Shown in pieces: positions 9,075 through 19,008 of a stretch of 64,000 nucleotides of DNA; position 1 is the first letter of the stretch; every line of letters begins with the position of its first letter. The notes beneath the pieces were generated by a model. It made no database searches, was not told the origin of the DNA, and was given only the letters and a program-made list of their open reading frames with translations. Origin of the DNA: Bacteroidaceae bacterium (GTDB lineage: Bacteria; Bacteroidota; Bacteroidia; Bacteroidales; Bacteroidaceae); NCBI GenBank assembly GCA_017447625.1, contig JAFSNB010000001.1:1-64000 (forward strand). Direction: 5' to 3'. The position numbers and the translations under genes are program-made.

Positions 9075-10516
9075 ATTGATATTTTACGAAGACGGGCCAC
9101 AGGAATACCCAAACTCTCACGATACTTTGCCGTGGTGCGTCGCGCTATATCTACATTATGCTTTCTCAGTTCTTCCGTCAGCACTTCATCCGAGAGAGGT
9201 GAGTGCTTATCCTCTTTGTCTATCAGTTCCTTCAGAATAGCCTTGATTTTCCTTACAGACACGTCGTCTCCGTCCTGGCGTGCAGCTGTCGTAAAGAACC
9301 ACTTCAACGGATATGTCCCGAAGGTGGTCTGAACCCATTTGCTGTTTGCGGCCCGCGACACGGTAGAGATATGAAGGCCCGTATCCTTGGCCACATCTCC
9401 CATACTCATTGGCACGAGCTGTGTGTCGTCACCCGTCTCGAAGAAGATATGCTGACGCCTCACTATAACATTCATCGTCTTTAGCAGATTCTGCCTGCGG
9501 GTCAACAGAGCCTCGATAAAGAGCTGCGCACGACCGACATTGTCACGGACGTAAGTCAGTGCGTCACGTTCGCTACGGGTCAACTGAGCCGGTTTCTGCT
9601 CTGAATACTGAGCCAGAAGATCCTGGTCTTCCTGATTGACTCTAAGGCTGGGCACATTGCCGTTTGCGAGGCTCACAGTCACCTGCCCATAAGGGTCGGT
9701 ATCCACGATGAAATCGGGAGTTATCTGGTGCTGGTTGTGTCCGAGAGCTTCATCTGGAGCGCTGCCAGGACGAGGATTGAGATGGCGCACATCATGCTGT
9801 AGCCGTGCCACCTCCACATCTGTGAGGTGCATCCTCTGGCGTATGCGATCCCACCGTTTCAACATCAGCAGGTCGAAGTAGTTGCGGAGCAATGTCTCCA
9901 ACTGCTTCTTCTCCTGACTTCCGCTGTCCGGTGCCATCTGCACCTGCAGTAAGAGACATTCTCTCAAGTTGCGGGCTCCCACTCCAGCGGGTTCGAAGTG
10001 CTGCAATATACTCAGTACATGCTCCAGTTCTCCGATAGTCGCAGATATGTTGTGATAGACTTCCAATTCGTCCTGAATCTGAGTCAGAGGAGTCCGCAAC
10101 AGGCCGTCATTGTCCAAAGACCCGATGAGATAGCGAATGAGTTCCTCTTCGTGTTCGTCCAGCTTGAAATAGCCTATCTGCTCTTCCAACTGGTCGTGGA
10201 AGGATCGGCTCTCCCCCCATTGAGCTGTTGACCTCTCATTATCTCCCTGACCAGGAATAAAGTCGGGGACATCGTCCGGTGCATAGTCTGCCGTGAAGTC
10301 AGACGCTTCACTCTCGCCTCCGCCCTCTGACTCATAACCGTCAGCATCTGTATCCGGCATCCGCTCCAATGTCGGATTCTCCTCCAGTTCCCGTTCCACG
10401 CGCGAGCGCAGTTCCTCCACAGGCATCTCGATGAGCTCGGCCGCGAGCAGTTGCTGCGGCGCAAGCGTCTGAACCTGACTGAGGGTCTGAGTCTGTATGT
10501 TGCGTGTTGCTGACAT
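9071..10516 (-). CDS. rpoN: RNA polymerase sigma-54 factor
   Basis: A 481-aa sigma-54. Region I is seen at the Gln/Leu-rich N-terminus (TQTLSQVQTLAPQQLLAAELIEMP), followed by an acidic region II (about residues 48-100), the core-binding part, and the C-terminal RpoN box ARRTTAKYRE near residue 460. It directs transcription from -24/-12 promoters with the help of AAA+ activators. No sigma-54 activator gene is in this window. It lies 14 bases downstream of lgt in the housekeeping operon. Confidence 0.96.
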   Translation of the reverse strand: MSATRNIQTQTLSQVQTLAPQQLLAAELIEMPVEELRSRVERELEENPTLERMPDTDADGYESEGGGESEASDFTADYAPDDVPDFIPGQGDNERSTAQWGESRSFHDQLEEQIGYFKLDEHEEELIRYLIGSLDNDGLLRTPLTQIQDELEVYHNISATIGELEHVLSILQHFEPAGVGARNLRECLLLQVQMAPDSGSQEKKQLETLLRNYFDLLMLKRWDRIRQRMHLTDVEVARLQHDVRHLNPRPGSAPDEALGHNQHQITPDFIVDTDPYGQVTVSLANGNVPSLRVNQEDQDLLAQYSEQKPAQLTRSERDALTYVRDNVGRAQLFIEALLTRRQNLLKTMNVIVRRQHIFFETGDDTQLVPMSMGDVAKDTGLHISTVSRAANSKWVQTTFGTYPLKWFFTTAARQDGDDVSVRKIKAILKELIDKEDKHSPLSDEVLTEELRKHNVDIARRTTAKYRESLGIPVARLRKISI

Positions 10517-10530
10517 ATAACAGTTATATG

Positions 10531-11367
10531 CTATACTTGTTTCTTAGACAAACGGATGCCTCTCACAATGCACCATCCGCCAAGCAGGATAAAGGGAACG
10601 CTTAGCAACTGTCCCATATTGAAGAGCATACCCTGCTCGAAATCCACCTGCACCTCCTTGGTGTATTCAATAAAGAAGCGGAAGGTGAAAATCAGGAATA
10701 TGCAGAGTCCGAAGAAGAATCCCGATCCCACACGCTCCGCATGGCGGCGATAGAACCACCACCCTACAAAGAAGAACAGGAAATAGGCGATGGCTTCGTA
10801 CAATTGTCCCGGGTGTCGCGGTATCATATCAACCCGTTCGAAGACAAAAGCCCAAGGCACATTGGTCGGGGAGCCGATGATTTCAGAGTTCATCAGGTTG
10901 CCCAATCGGATAGCACAAGCACAGATCGGGGTTACTATGGCTATATTATCCAACACCTTAAGGAACGGGAGTTTTGTCCGCCGTACATAGAGCCACAAGG
11001 CAATAATCAGACCCAACGTACCTCCGTGGCTTGCCAGTCCGGTGTAGCCCGTCATGGTTACGCCTCCGTTGGTAAAGCGAATAGGCAAGAGCATCTCAAC
11101 CACATGTTGCCATGAAGAAAGGAAATACTCCGGCTCGTAGAATATGCAATGTCCCAGACGTGCTCCGATGAGGATACCCAGGAAACTGTATATGAACAAC
11201 GGGTCGAACAGCTCGTCTGCAATCTTCTGCTCACGGTAGAGCTTCTGTTCCAGAAAAAACACACTGAGCAGACCTGCGCACCAGCACAGAGAATACCATC
11301 GTATGCCGAAACTGCCGATGGTGAACGCTACTGCGTCAGGATTCCAAACTATAAATAGACTTTCCAT
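10531..11367 (-). CDS. lgt: Prolipoprotein diacylglyceryl transferase
   Basis: An inner-membrane enzyme that transfers diacylglycerol from phosphatidylglycerol to the lipobox cysteine of prolipoproteins. The 278-aa protein shows seven hydrophobic segments, [10 protein letters not shown] (about residues 110-119, the essential His region) and [12 protein letters not shown] (about 153-164). It is needed by the many lipoproteins further along (SusD and fasciclin proteins). It starts 3 bases after the ychF stop, so it is co-transcribed. Confidence 0.95.
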   Translation of the reverse strand: MESLFIVWNPDAVAFTIGSFGIRWYSLCWCAGLLSVFFLEQKLYREQKIADELFDPLFIYSFLGILIGARLGHCIFYEPEYFLSSWQHVVEMLLPIRFTNGGVTMTGYTGLASHGGTLGLIIALWLYVRRTKLPFLKVLDNIAIVTPICACAIRLGNLMNSEIIGSPTNVPWAFVFERVDMIPRHPGQLYEAIAYFLFFFVGWWFYRRHAERVGSGFFFGLCIFLIFTFRFFIEYTKEVQVDFEQGMLFNMGQLLSVPFILLGGWCIVRGIRLSKKQV

Positions 11368-11370
11368 CCT

Positions 11371-12474
11371 TTATACATTAAATCTGAAGTGCATTATGTC
11401 GCCGTCCTGCACTACATAGTCCTTACCTTCTACTCCCATCTTGCCGGCTTCGCGAACGGCTGCCTCGGAGCCATATTTGATATAGTCTTCATACTTGATT
11501 ACTTCGGCACGTATAAAGCCCTTCTCGAAGTCGGTGTGAATAACGCCGGCACACTGGGGAGCTTTCCATCCGCGGCGGAAGGTCCAGGCTTTGACTTCCA
11601 TCTCTCCGGCCGTTATAAATGTCTGAAGACCAAGCAGCGAGTAGATTGCCTTGATGAGGCGGTCGCAGCCGCTCTCCTTCAGACCCAGATCCTCCAGGAA
11701 CATCTGCTTCTCCTCATAGCTCTCCAGTTCGGCGATGTCCGCCTCTGTCTGTGCACTGATTACGAGCAGGGCTGCATCCTCGCCTTCGATTGCCTTGCGC
11801 ACAGCCTCAACGTATGCATTGCCGTTGGCAGCCGCAGCGTCATCTACGTTGCACACATAAAGCACTGGTTTGGTGGTCAGGAGGAAGAGGTTGCGGGCAG
11901 CGGCCTGAGCCTCTTCTGAGTCGAAAGTCACGGAACGTGCGCTGCGGCCCTGCACCAGAGCGGCCTTGTATGCCTCCAACACATCCAGTTCGACCTTTGC
12001 CTGTTTGTCGCCGCCCACGCGGGCCTGCTTCTCTACGCGATGGATGCGGCTCTCCACCGTCTCAAGGTCTTTCAGCTGGAGTTCAGCATCAATAATCTCC
12101 TTGTCGCGTACGGGATCCACACTGCCATCTACATGTACAATATTGTCGTTGTCAAAGCAGCGCAAAACATGTATAATAGCGTCACACTCGCGGATATTGC
12201 CCAAGAACTGGTTGCCAAGGCCCTCGCCCTGCGATGCGCCCTTGACCAGACCCGCTATATCCACGATGTCACATGTAGCCGGCACAATACGTCCGGGGTG
12301 AACCAGTTCTGCAAGTTTCGTGAGGCGCTCATCAGGCACCGACACCTGCCCCAGCTGCGCGTCGATTGTGCAAAAAGGGAAATTAGCTGCCTGTGCTTTT
12401 GCGCTCGACAGGCAGTTGAACAACGTTGACTTGCCCACGTTCGGCAAGCCCACTATTCCTGCTTTTAAAGCCAT
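11371..12474 (-). CDS. ychF: Redox-regulated ATPase YchF (Obg-like)
   Basis: A 367-aa TRAFAC-class P-loop protein that binds ribosomes and prefers ATP. G1 is GLPNVGKST at residues 8-16, followed by NFPFCTI, the Walker B/G3 stretch DIAGLVKGASQGEGLGNQFL (about residues 64-83), a central coiled-coil domain and a C-terminal TGS domain ending near DYVVQDGDIMHFRFNV. The ATG at 12474 gives the normal family length; the reading frame stays open for 35 more codons upstream but these cross the promoter. It is the first gene of the eleven-gene minus-strand run. Confidence 0.96.
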   Translation of the reverse strand: MALKAGIVGLPNVGKSTLFNCLSSAKAQAANFPFCTIDAQLGQVSVPDERLTKLAELVHPGRIVPATCDIVDIAGLVKGASQGEGLGNQFLGNIRECDAIIHVLRCFDNDNIVHVDGSVDPVRDKEIIDAELQLKDLETVESRIHRVEKQARVGGDKQAKVELDVLEAYKAALVQGRSARSVTFDSEEAQAAARNLFLLTTKPVLYVCNVDDAAAANGNAYVEAVRKAIEGEDAALLVISAQTEADIAELESYEEKQMFLEDLGLKESGCDRLIKAIYSLLGLQTFITAGEMEVKAWTFRRGWKAPQCAGVIHTDFEKGFIRAEVIKYEDYIKYGSEAAVREAGKMGVEGKDYVVQDGDIMHFRFNV

Positions 12475-12503
12475 AATTCTGTGTTTCTTTACAAATTTGC
12501 GTG

Positions 12504-12511
12504 CAAAAGTA
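12504..12511 (-). promoter_or_regulatory. -7 box of the ychF-lgt-rpoN operon
   Basis: TACTTTTG on the minus strand, 29 bases upstream of the ychF ATG, matches TAnnTTTG. No clear TTTG element lies at the right distance. It is divergent from the metallophosphoesterase promoter. Confidence 0.6.
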
Positions 12512-12554
12512 CAAATAAACTTTGAACTACGTGCAAGAAAGCAACAATTTTGCT

Positions 12555-12562
12555 TATCTTTG
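12555..12562 (+). promoter_or_regulatory. -7 box of the metallophosphoesterase gene
   Basis: TATCTTTG lies 26 bases upstream of the ATG at 12589 and matches TAnnTTTG; the -33 element is not clear. Confidence 0.55.
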
Positions 12563-12588
12563 CCCCCGCTAACAATCATTTACGACCT

Positions 12589-14718
12589 ATGCGAAGACTT
12601 TTTCACTCATTTATACCAGTTTTAGCCGTGTTTTTGGCCTTATCTATATATTCTGTAAGGACAAAAGCGCAAGAGTATTTCACCGTGGTAATCCTGTCCG
12701 ACCCGCACCTGAACCAGAACGGGCACGACGGCACGTCGGTGGAGAACATGAACAGCTACATTCAGAACATTATCTCTATGGGGCAGACGGGCGGCAAACG
12801 CGTCTCTTTCACCTCCCTACCCTCCTACGTTCCCAAAGCAGATCTCGTACTGTGTCTCGGAGACATGGATCAGGACTCCATGGACGACCACGCCACCTTC
12901 GAAGAGGTGTTCAATGCATTCATCTCTGCCGGAATACCCTTCCTCACAATGGCGGGTAACCACGACTATGTGCCTGATTATTGGGACAATGGCACCGACG
13001 TGGCCCTGACTGGAGGCAATGGCGGCATAGCAGACAACGAGGCCACCAAAGCCACCATCAACAAGTTCAAGGAGGCTTCGGCACAGCTCGGAGTAGAGGA
13101 CATAACGACCATCATCGACGATTCCGGCCACCGGCAGGGCGACCCCTACACGTTCCGCTTCCGCGGCGTGCGCTTCTATTGCGGTCAGGAATACTGGTTC
13201 TACAAGCCTTATTCCGTGAATAAAGTGCTCGGTTACGTCACAGGTTATGACAAATACTATGCTCCTGACGGGGTTATCAGCAAGTTGGAGGAGTTTGTCA
13301 ACCTGCACAAGGACGAGCCTTCTATATGGACTCAGCATTTCCCCCTTGTTGCCGGTTCTGACAACGAGCGCTGGTGGCTTGACAATAATAACACGGGCAA
13401 CCACATCGACCCATCAAACGAAACAGCATACTCTACAGCCACCCAGAAGAAGCAGAAGTATGCCAGCCTGATAAAGCAGACACTCAACCCAGTCCACTTC
13501 TCAGGCCACACACACTCGTGGGCTACAAACACTTACTCTGGGATAAAGGACTACACCGTGGCGTCTCCCGGACGCGATGCCGGAGCCGCCTATGTTGTGC
13601 TGTGTCAGGAGGGAGTCGGTGTCATTGAGGTGCAGCAGACTCACTTCAACACCAACACCCCGACCGTTGAGCCTACAACAGCCTATCTCTACAATCTCGG
13701 AACTAAGGAATACCTCTCTGCCGGAGGCGCTTGGGGAACACAGGCTATTACTGACGAAGTCGGCCTGCTCCTGAATCTCAACTTCTCCGGTATCGGGCGT
13801 ACAATAGACGGTGGCATATACAACTCGGACACAGACCATTATCTCGGCAGTCCCGAGATTCTGTATTTGGACCAGCCCGCTCACGTGTGGCAGTTCGTTC
13901 CGGTAAACACGGCCGGAGACACTTACCGCATCACCAGCGACGGCGCCAACTATCTCTGTGCCAACACAGAGACTCATCTGATTGAGATGAGTGACAAGAC
14001 CGTTCCGCAGAATGTACGTTGGCGCATAGTCAGCAAGGCCGACCGCATTGAATCTCTATCATTGGCAACACTCACCAAGCCGCGTGACGCCTCCTTCTTG
14101 ATTACCTGCCCCGACTTTGGGCGCAACGACAACAGTTTTGGCGCATGGCAGGGCGAACCTGTGCAGGGCGGTATAAACACAAATATGTGTGCAGAGAAAT
14201 ACAACACCTCATTCGATGTATATCAAGAACTTACCGATATCCCCAACGGGTGGTACAAGCTCTCTTGTCAGGGTTTCTATCGTGCTGGAGTCGATGGCAA
14301 TGCGCAGATAGACGGTGAGACATACCCGCGCCCCGCACAGCTCTATGCGAACGAGGTTAGCAGCCCGCTACAAAACATTCATCAGGAGCAGCTCGACCAA
14401 TATCCGAACACTATGTCTGAAGCCAGCGAAGCCTTCTCTTCAGGGCTTTATGCTGACAACAAAGTCTTCGTAAGGGTCACCGACAGACGCCTTCGCATCG
14501 GCATCCGCAAGACGGTTGAAGTGGATAGCGACTGGACTATTTTCGACCATTTCCGCCTGCTTTATTATAAGAATAGCGACCCATCGTCTGTAGAAGCTCC
14601 CCGATCTACCGAAAACGGCATCGCCACAGACATTTACGACCTTACAGGACGCCGTCTGAACAGCATCCCGCAAAGAGGCGTAGTGATAAGAAACGGACAA
14701 AAGCTTTTGGTTAGATAA
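12589..14718 (+). CDS. Secreted calcineurin-like metallophosphoesterase with C-terminal sorting-like motif
   Basis: A 709-aa exported phosphoesterase. The start at 12589 gives a signal peptide (MRRLFHSFIPVLAVFLALS...KAQ). The two-metal site is seen as LSDPHLNQNG (about residue 37), CLGDMDQ (about 87), AGNHDY (about 122) and the final SGHTHSW (about 305). After the catalytic domain come about 370 residues of probable beta-sandwich modules. The protein ends with YDLTGRR...GVVIRNGQKLLV, which matches the C-terminal motif of four other large proteins in the window and resembles a type IX secretion C-terminal signal. Possible substrates are phosphodiesters or phosphomonoesters outside the cell. 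Its last eight bases overlap the convergent pflA gene. Confidence 0.85.
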   Translation: MRRLFHSFIPVLAVFLALSIYSVRTKAQEYFTVVILSDPHLNQNGHDGTSVENMNSYIQNIISMGQTGGKRVSFTSLPSYVPKADLVLCLGDMDQDSMDDHATFEEVFNAFISAGIPFLTMAGNHDYVPDYWDNGTDVALTGGNGGIADNEATKATINKFKEASAQLGVEDITTIIDDSGHRQGDPYTFRFRGVRFYCGQEYWFYKPYSVNKVLGYVTGYDKYYAPDGVISKLEEFVNLHKDEPSIWTQHFPLVAGSDNERWWLDNNNTGNHIDPSNETAYSTATQKKQKYASLIKQTLNPVHFSGHTHSWATNTYSGIKDYTVASPGRDAGAAYVVLCQEGVGVIEVQQTHFNTNTPTVEPTTAYLYNLGTKEYLSAGGAWGTQAITDEVGLLLNLNFSGIGRTIDGGIYNSDTDHYLGSPEILYLDQPAHVWQFVPVNTAGDTYRITSDGANYLCANTETHLIEMSDKTVPQNVRWRIVSKADRIESLSLATLTKPRDASFLITCPDFGRNDNSFGAWQGEPVQGGINTNMCAEKYNTSFDVYQELTDIPNGWYKLSCQGFYRAGVDGNAQIDGETYPRPAQLYANEVSSPLQNIHQEQLDQYPNTMSEASEAFSSGLYADNKVFVRVTDRRLRIGIRKTVEVDSDWTIFDHFRLLYYKNSDPSSVEAPRSTENGIATDIYDLTGRRLNSIPQRGVVIRNGQKLLVR

Positions 14719-15448
14719 AGCTGACTCCTTCACGTAAGATAGCTTCGGCGTTCTTCACGCTCTCTGCCGTAGGTGGTTGCACACCCTCCAAACGGTAGGT
14801 GAAGCCCAGTTGCTTCCATTTATATACCCCAAGGGTGTGATAGGGAAGGATTTCTATGCGACGGATGTTCTTCAACGTCCGCAGAAATTCATTCAGGCGA
14901 TGCAATGACGCTTCGTCATCCGTCCACCCGGGCACAAGCACATGACGGATCCAGACCTGCACTCCCAACTCTGAGAGATGTCTTGCACAATCCAGGATAT
15001 TCTTATTTGTATGCCCCGTAAGTTCGCGATGTTTCTCGTCATCGATATGTTTTATGTCCAAAAGCACGGTGTCTGAGGCACGCAGCAGAGCGTCCATCTT
15101 TTCCGACGGACGGTAGGGCTGTGCACTGGTGTCGAGGCAGGTGCTGATGCCGCGTTCGTGGGCTTTCACAAACAACTCCGTCACAGCCTCAGCTTGAAGC
15201 ATCGCTTCGCCGCCGCTCACGGTTATGCCGCCCTCCTTACCCCAATAGTCGCGAAAGCGCTCAGCACGGTCCAGAATATCCTCAGCCGCCCATTCTTCGG
15301 CTCCCTCACAGCTCCATGTATCGGGATTGTGGCAGTAGGCGCACCGCATAGCACACCCCTTCACAAATACAATAAATCGAATCCCCGGCCCGTCAACCGA
15401 GCCGAAGGATTCGAATGAATGAACTAATAGTGTACCTGAATTAACCAT
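14711..15448 (-). CDS. pflA: Pyruvate formate-lyase activating enzyme
   Basis: A 245-aa radical-SAM enzyme that puts the glycyl radical on PflB under anaerobic conditions. The [4Fe-4S] cluster motif C-x3-C-x2-C is at residues 32, 36 and 39 (GCAMRCAYCHNPDTW), preceded by GSVDGPGIRF, which is characteristic of PFL activases; GGEAMLQ further on is part of the SAM site. It lies 49 bases downstream of pflB with a G-rich palindromic element in the gap and is probably co-transcribed with it. Confidence 0.95.
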   Translation of the reverse strand: MVNSGTLLVHSFESFGSVDGPGIRFIVFVKGCAMRCAYCHNPDTWSCEGAEEWAAEDILDRAERFRDYWGKEGGITVSGGEAMLQAEAVTELFVKAHERGISTCLDTSAQPYRPSEKMDALLRASDTVLLDIKHIDDEKHRELTGHTNKNILDCARHLSELGVQVWIRHVLVPGWTDDEASLHRLNEFLRTLKNIRRIEILPYHTLGVYKWKQLGFTYRLEGVQPPTAESVKNAEAILREGVSFI

Positions 15449-15458
15449 AAGTAACTAC

Positions 15459-15497
15459 TCCCCGCCCTACAAGGGAGGGGCAGGGGGGAGGGTCCTC
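15459..15497 (+). repeat. G-rich palindromic element E1
   Basis: Pyrimidine-rich left half and purine-rich right half (CCGCCCTAC...GGGAGGGGCAGGGGGGAGGG) in the pflB-pflA gap, touching the pflB stop codon. It is one of nine related elements in the window (others near 18.9, 21.8, 35.4, 35.7, 60.8, 61.1, 63.0 and 63.3 kb). Confidence 0.7.
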
Positions 15498-17744
15498 CTA
15501 CATCCTCTCATGAGCCGAGCGTGCAATCACATCCAGCTGCTGCTCATGTGTGAGGTCAATGAACTTCACGGCGTAACCGCTGACGCGTATAGTGAAGTTC
15601 GCGTATTCAGGCTTCTCGGGATGCTCCATAGCATCAAGCAGCTTATCCACACCGAACACATTGACGTTCAGATGGTGAGCGCCTTTGGTGAAGTAACCGT
15701 CCATGACATGAACGAGGGTGTTGGCACGCTCCTCGTCAGTGTGACCTAGAGTGCTTGGAGCAATAGTCTGAGTGTTGGAGATGCCGTCCAGAGCATACTC
15801 GTACGGAATCTTAGCCACACTGTTCAGTGAAGCGAGCAGGCCGTTCTTCTCAGCACCGTAACTGGGGTTGGCTCCGGGTGAAAGCGGTGCTCCGGCACGG
15901 CGGCCATCGGGCAGATTTCCAGTGTATTTGCCATAAACAACGTTAGACGTGATGGTAAGGATGGATGTCGTAGGCTCGGCGTCACGATAGGTGTGGTGGC
16001 GCTTGATTTTGGCCAGGAAGGTCTTGAGCACCCACAGACCGACCTCATCGGCGCGGTCGTCGTCGTTACCGTAGCGGGGGAAGTCGCCTTCAACCTGGTA
16101 ATCTACATTGAAGCCTGTCTCGTCTCGGATTATCTTCACCTTGGCATATTTCACGGCACAGATACTGTCTATGACGTGGCTGAAACCTGCGATACCAGTG
16201 GCGAAGGTGCGGCGCACATCCGTATCGATAAGTGCCATCTCAGCTGCCTCATAGAAGTACTTGTCGTGCATGTAGTGAATGAGGTTCAGCGTGTTCACAT
16301 AAACGTCGGCCAGCCACTCCAGCATATCGCGGAAACGGGGTTCGAGTTCCTCCCAAGTCAGGTATTCGCTGGTGATAGGACGGAACTTCGGTCCGCACTG
16401 CTCACGGGTCTTGGCATCCACACCGCCGTTGATGGCATAGAGCAGGGTCTTAGCCATATTGGCACGTGCGCCGAAGAACTGCATCTCCTTACCTGTCTGT
16501 GTGGCACTGACACAGCAGCAGATGCTGTAGTCGTCACCCCAGATTGGACGCATCACCTCGTCGTTCTCATACTGTATTGAACTTGTCTTCACGGAAATCC
16601 ATGCAGCATAGCGCTTGAAGGTCTCAGGCAGACGGGGTGAATAGAGGACAGTGAGGTTTGGTTCGGGCGAGGGGCCCATGTTCTCCAATGTGTGGAGGAA
16701 GCGGTAACAGTTCTTTGTCACCTGATGACGGCCGTCCTGACCGATACCAGCCACTTCGAGCGTAGCCCAGACGGGGTCGCCTGAGAACACCTCGTTGTAA
16801 GAAGGGATACGTGCGAACTTCACCATGCGGAACTTCATCACCAGATGGTCAATGAGTTCCTGAGCCTCCTGCTCGGTGAGCGTGCCTTCGTTCAGGTCGC
16901 GGGTGATATAGATGTCAAGGAAGGTGGATACGCGGCCAACGGACATCGCAGCTCCGTTCTGGGTCTTGATGGCAGCCAGATAACCGAAGTAGAGCCACTG
17001 CACAGCCTCGCGTGCGTTCTTGGCGGGCTGACTGATATCATAACCGTAGATCTCAGCCATCTTCTTCATCTCCTTCAGAGCCTTGATCTGCATGGAAATC
17101 TCCTCACGCAGACGGATAATATCCTCGCTCATCTGACGCTTGCCGCAGTTGTACTTGTCAATCTCCTTCTGCTCAATCAGGAAGTCGATGCCATAGAGTG
17201 CCACACGACGGTAGTCACCAACGATGCGGCCGCGGCCGTAGGTGTCGGGCAGACCGGTGAGGATGTGGTTGTGGCGCACACGCTTCATCTCATCTGTGTA
17301 GGCATCGAACACGCCATCATTATGCGTCTTGCAGTACTTGGTGAAGATTTCGTGCAGTTTATCTGAAGGCTGATAGCCATAAGTGGTGCAAGCCTGCTCT
17401 GCCATCTTTATACCGCCATAGGGCATAAAGGCACGTTTCAGGGGCTTGTCCGTCTGCAGACCTACGATTCTCTCAAGGTCTTTCGTTGCGGGGTCGATGT
17501 AACCGGGACCATAGGCTGTCATGCTGGAAACCACTTCCGTCTCCATGTCGAGCACTCCGCCCTTGGCACGCTCCTGACGTTGCAGTTCCTGCAGCTTACC
17601 CCAGAGTGTGTTGGTTGCTTCTGTGGGGCCGGTGAGGAAGCTCTCGTCCCCGTCGTAAGGTGTGTAATTGTTCTGGATGAAGTCGCGAACATTGACTTCA
17701 TCTACCCATTTGGTTCCTCGGAACCCTCTCCATTCTTCTCTCAT
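15498..17744 (-). CDS. pflB: Formate C-acetyltransferase (pyruvate formate-lyase)
   Basis: Converts pyruvate and CoA into acetyl-CoA and formate during fermentation. The 748-aa protein has the catalytic Cys pair in [20 protein letters not shown] (about residues 408-414; one more Cys than in E. coli), the substrate-site stretch [19 protein letters not shown], and the glycyl-radical motif RVSGYAVKF close to the C-terminus. Length and start ([24 protein letters not shown]) fit the family. A good promoter lies just upstream and pflA follows. Confidence 0.97.
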   Translation of the reverse strand: MREEWRGFRGTKWVDEVNVRDFIQNNYTPYDGDESFLTGPTEATNTLWGKLQELQRQERAKGGVLDMETEVVSSMTAYGPGYIDPATKDLERIVGLQTDKPLKRAFMPYGGIKMAEQACTTYGYQPSDKLHEIFTKYCKTHNDGVFDAYTDEMKRVRHNHILTGLPDTYGRGRIVGDYRRVALYGIDFLIEQKEIDKYNCGKRQMSEDIIRLREEISMQIKALKEMKKMAEIYGYDISQPAKNAREAVQWLYFGYLAAIKTQNGAAMSVGRVSTFLDIYITRDLNEGTLTEQEAQELIDHLVMKFRMVKFARIPSYNEVFSGDPVWATLEVAGIGQDGRHQVTKNCYRFLHTLENMGPSPEPNLTVLYSPRLPETFKRYAAWISVKTSSIQYENDEVMRPIWGDDYSICCCVSATQTGKEMQFFGARANMAKTLLYAINGGVDAKTREQCGPKFRPITSEYLTWEELEPRFRDMLEWLADVYVNTLNLIHYMHDKYFYEAAEMALIDTDVRRTFATGIAGFSHVIDSICAVKYAKVKIIRDETGFNVDYQVEGDFPRYGNDDDRADEVGLWVLKTFLAKIKRHHTYRDAEPTTSILTITSNVVYGKYTGNLPDGRRAGAPLSPGANPSYGAEKNGLLASLNSVAKIPYEYALDGISNTQTIAPSTLGHTDEERANTLVHVMDGYFTKGAHHLNVNVFGVDKLLDAMEHPEKPEYANFTIRVSGYAVKFIDLTHEQQLDVIARSAHERM

Positions 17745-17793
17745 AAGTGAAATGTGTGGTAAATGATGGATAAACTCGTTTAATTTTGCGGCG

Positions 17794-17824
17794 CAAAGGT
17801 AGTTATTTTCCCGTTAATCACAAA
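17794..17824 (-). promoter_or_regulatory. pflB promoter
   Basis: On the minus strand TTTG (17824-17821), 19 bases, TACCTTTG (17801-17794), the exact Bacteroidetes pattern, 50 bases upstream of the pflB ATG. Confidence 0.75.
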
Positions 17825-17884
17825 AGAAGTGGCTGGATTTAATCTTTTATGCCCATTTAGAGCCTAAATATATAAATTAATGTG

Positions 17885-17892
17885 TACCTTTG
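17885..17892 (+). promoter_or_regulatory. -7 box directly in front of the flippase-like gene
   Basis: TACCTTTG ends only 5 bases before the ATG at 17898, so a transcript starting at the usual distance would be leaderless or nearly so. The -33 element is not clear. Confidence 0.45.
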
Positions 17893-17897
17893 CGCCC

Positions 17898-18917
17898 ATG
17901 AAAAAGGCAACAATACGCAACATACTGTTCATAATCGGCCTCGCAGCAGTAATAATCATGCTGTTTACCTTCGAGGTCAGCTTCCGCCAGCTGTGGGCAG
18001 ACATCTGCCGCGCCGGCTACTGGCTGTTTGCCGTCATCGGGCTCTGGCTTGTGCTTTATGTCATGAACGCCCTGACCTGGCTTGTAATCCTTCGCGAGAG
18101 CGGCGAGGTTCCGATATCCTTTGCTCGGTTGCTCAAGATAACCATCTCCGGCTTCGCCCTCAACTCAGCCACACCCGTCGGTCTTCTCGGCGGCGAACCG
18201 TACAAAATCATGGAGATGACACCCGTAGTGGGCTCGCAGAGAGCCACATCCTCGGTGGTGCTGTTCGCCATGATGCACATCTTCAGCCATTTCTGGTTCT
18301 GGCTTACAGGCGTCGTTCTTTACCTGCTCGTTATGCCTCTGCAGTCGGGCATAGCAGTGCTGCTGGCATTGGTTGTTCTGTTCTGCTTTGCAGGCATCTA
18401 TCTCTTTGTCAAAGGCTATAAGAACGGGATGATGGTGAAGCTGATCCGTGCCTTGTGCCATATTCCCGGCTGCCGCAACTGGGCTCATCGCTTTGCCGAC
18501 AGTCACGCAGAGTCACTGCAGCGCATCGACTCCCAGATAGCGGCCTTGATGAGTCAGAGCCGGCGCAGTTTCTACCTCTCTCTCGCCCTCGAATACATAG
18601 GCCGCATGATGCAGGCGCTGGAGATATTCTTCATGTTGCTCATTTTCGACACCGGCGGAGCCTCGTTCCTCACTTACATCCATTGTGTCCTCATCCTGGC
18701 CTTCACCTCCCTCTTCGCCAATATGCTCTTCTTTATCCCGATGCAGATGGGCGGTCGCGAGGGTGGCTTCGCGATGTCAACGGCACAGATGGGGATGACC
18801 AACGAGATCGGCCTCTTCATTTCTATTATCAGCCGCGTCCGTGAACTCTTCTGGATGGCAGTAGGCCTCGCCCTCATTAAGGTCTGTCCCACCAAAGACC
18901 CCTCCCCCACTCAATAA
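17898..18917 (+). CDS. Flippase-like membrane protein (LPG synthase TM / UPF0104 family)
   Basis: A 339-aa polytopic membrane protein of the family of the membrane half of MprF and of AglD-like proteins, which move or modify lipids. Family traits are the N-terminal hydrophobic segment (FIIGLAAVIIMLFTFEV), NSATPVGLLGGEPYKIMEM (about residues 93-111) and MQMGGREGGFAM near residue 285. The soluble aminoacyl-transferase half of MprF is absent, so a transport role for a lipid-linked product is more likely than lysyl transfer. It is the first gene of a five-gene plus-strand run with lipid-headgroup-type enzymes, and I infer that it exports their product. Confidence 0.8.
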   Translation: MKKATIRNILFIIGLAAVIIMLFTFEVSFRQLWADICRAGYWLFAVIGLWLVLYVMNALTWLVILRESGEVPISFARLLKITISGFALNSATPVGLLGGEPYKIMEMTPVVGSQRATSSVVLFAMMHIFSHFWFWLTGVVLYLLVMPLQSGIAVLLALVVLFCFAGIYLFVKGYKNGMMVKLIRALCHIPGCRNWAHRFADSHAESLQRIDSQIAALMSQSRRSFYLSLALEYIGRMMQALEIFFMLLIFDTGGASFLTYIHCVLILAFTSLFANMLFFIPMQMGGREGGFAMSTAQMGMTNEIGLFISIISRVRELFWMAVGLALIKVCPTKDPSPTQ

Positions 18918-18925
18918 AGCCCATT

Positions 18926-18962
18926 AGCCCCAACATCCCCCGCCGGGGGATTATAGGGGGCC
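18926..18962 (+). repeat. G-rich palindromic element E2
   Basis: CATCCCCCGCCGGGGGATTA with flanking AGCCCCAA and TAGGGGGCC, in the 91-base gap after the flippase-like gene. It is followed by the AT-rich word TACATTTTACATTCTGA, which recurs after element E3. Confidence 0.75.
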
Positions 18963-19008
18963 AAACTATATTTTATATTATACATTTTACATTCTGAAAG
19001 ATTCTCTC

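Noticed and set aside
12475..12579. N-terminal extension of YchF by 35 residues
   Set aside because: The extension crosses the -7 promoter box, and the family starts at MALKAGIVGLPNVGKST.
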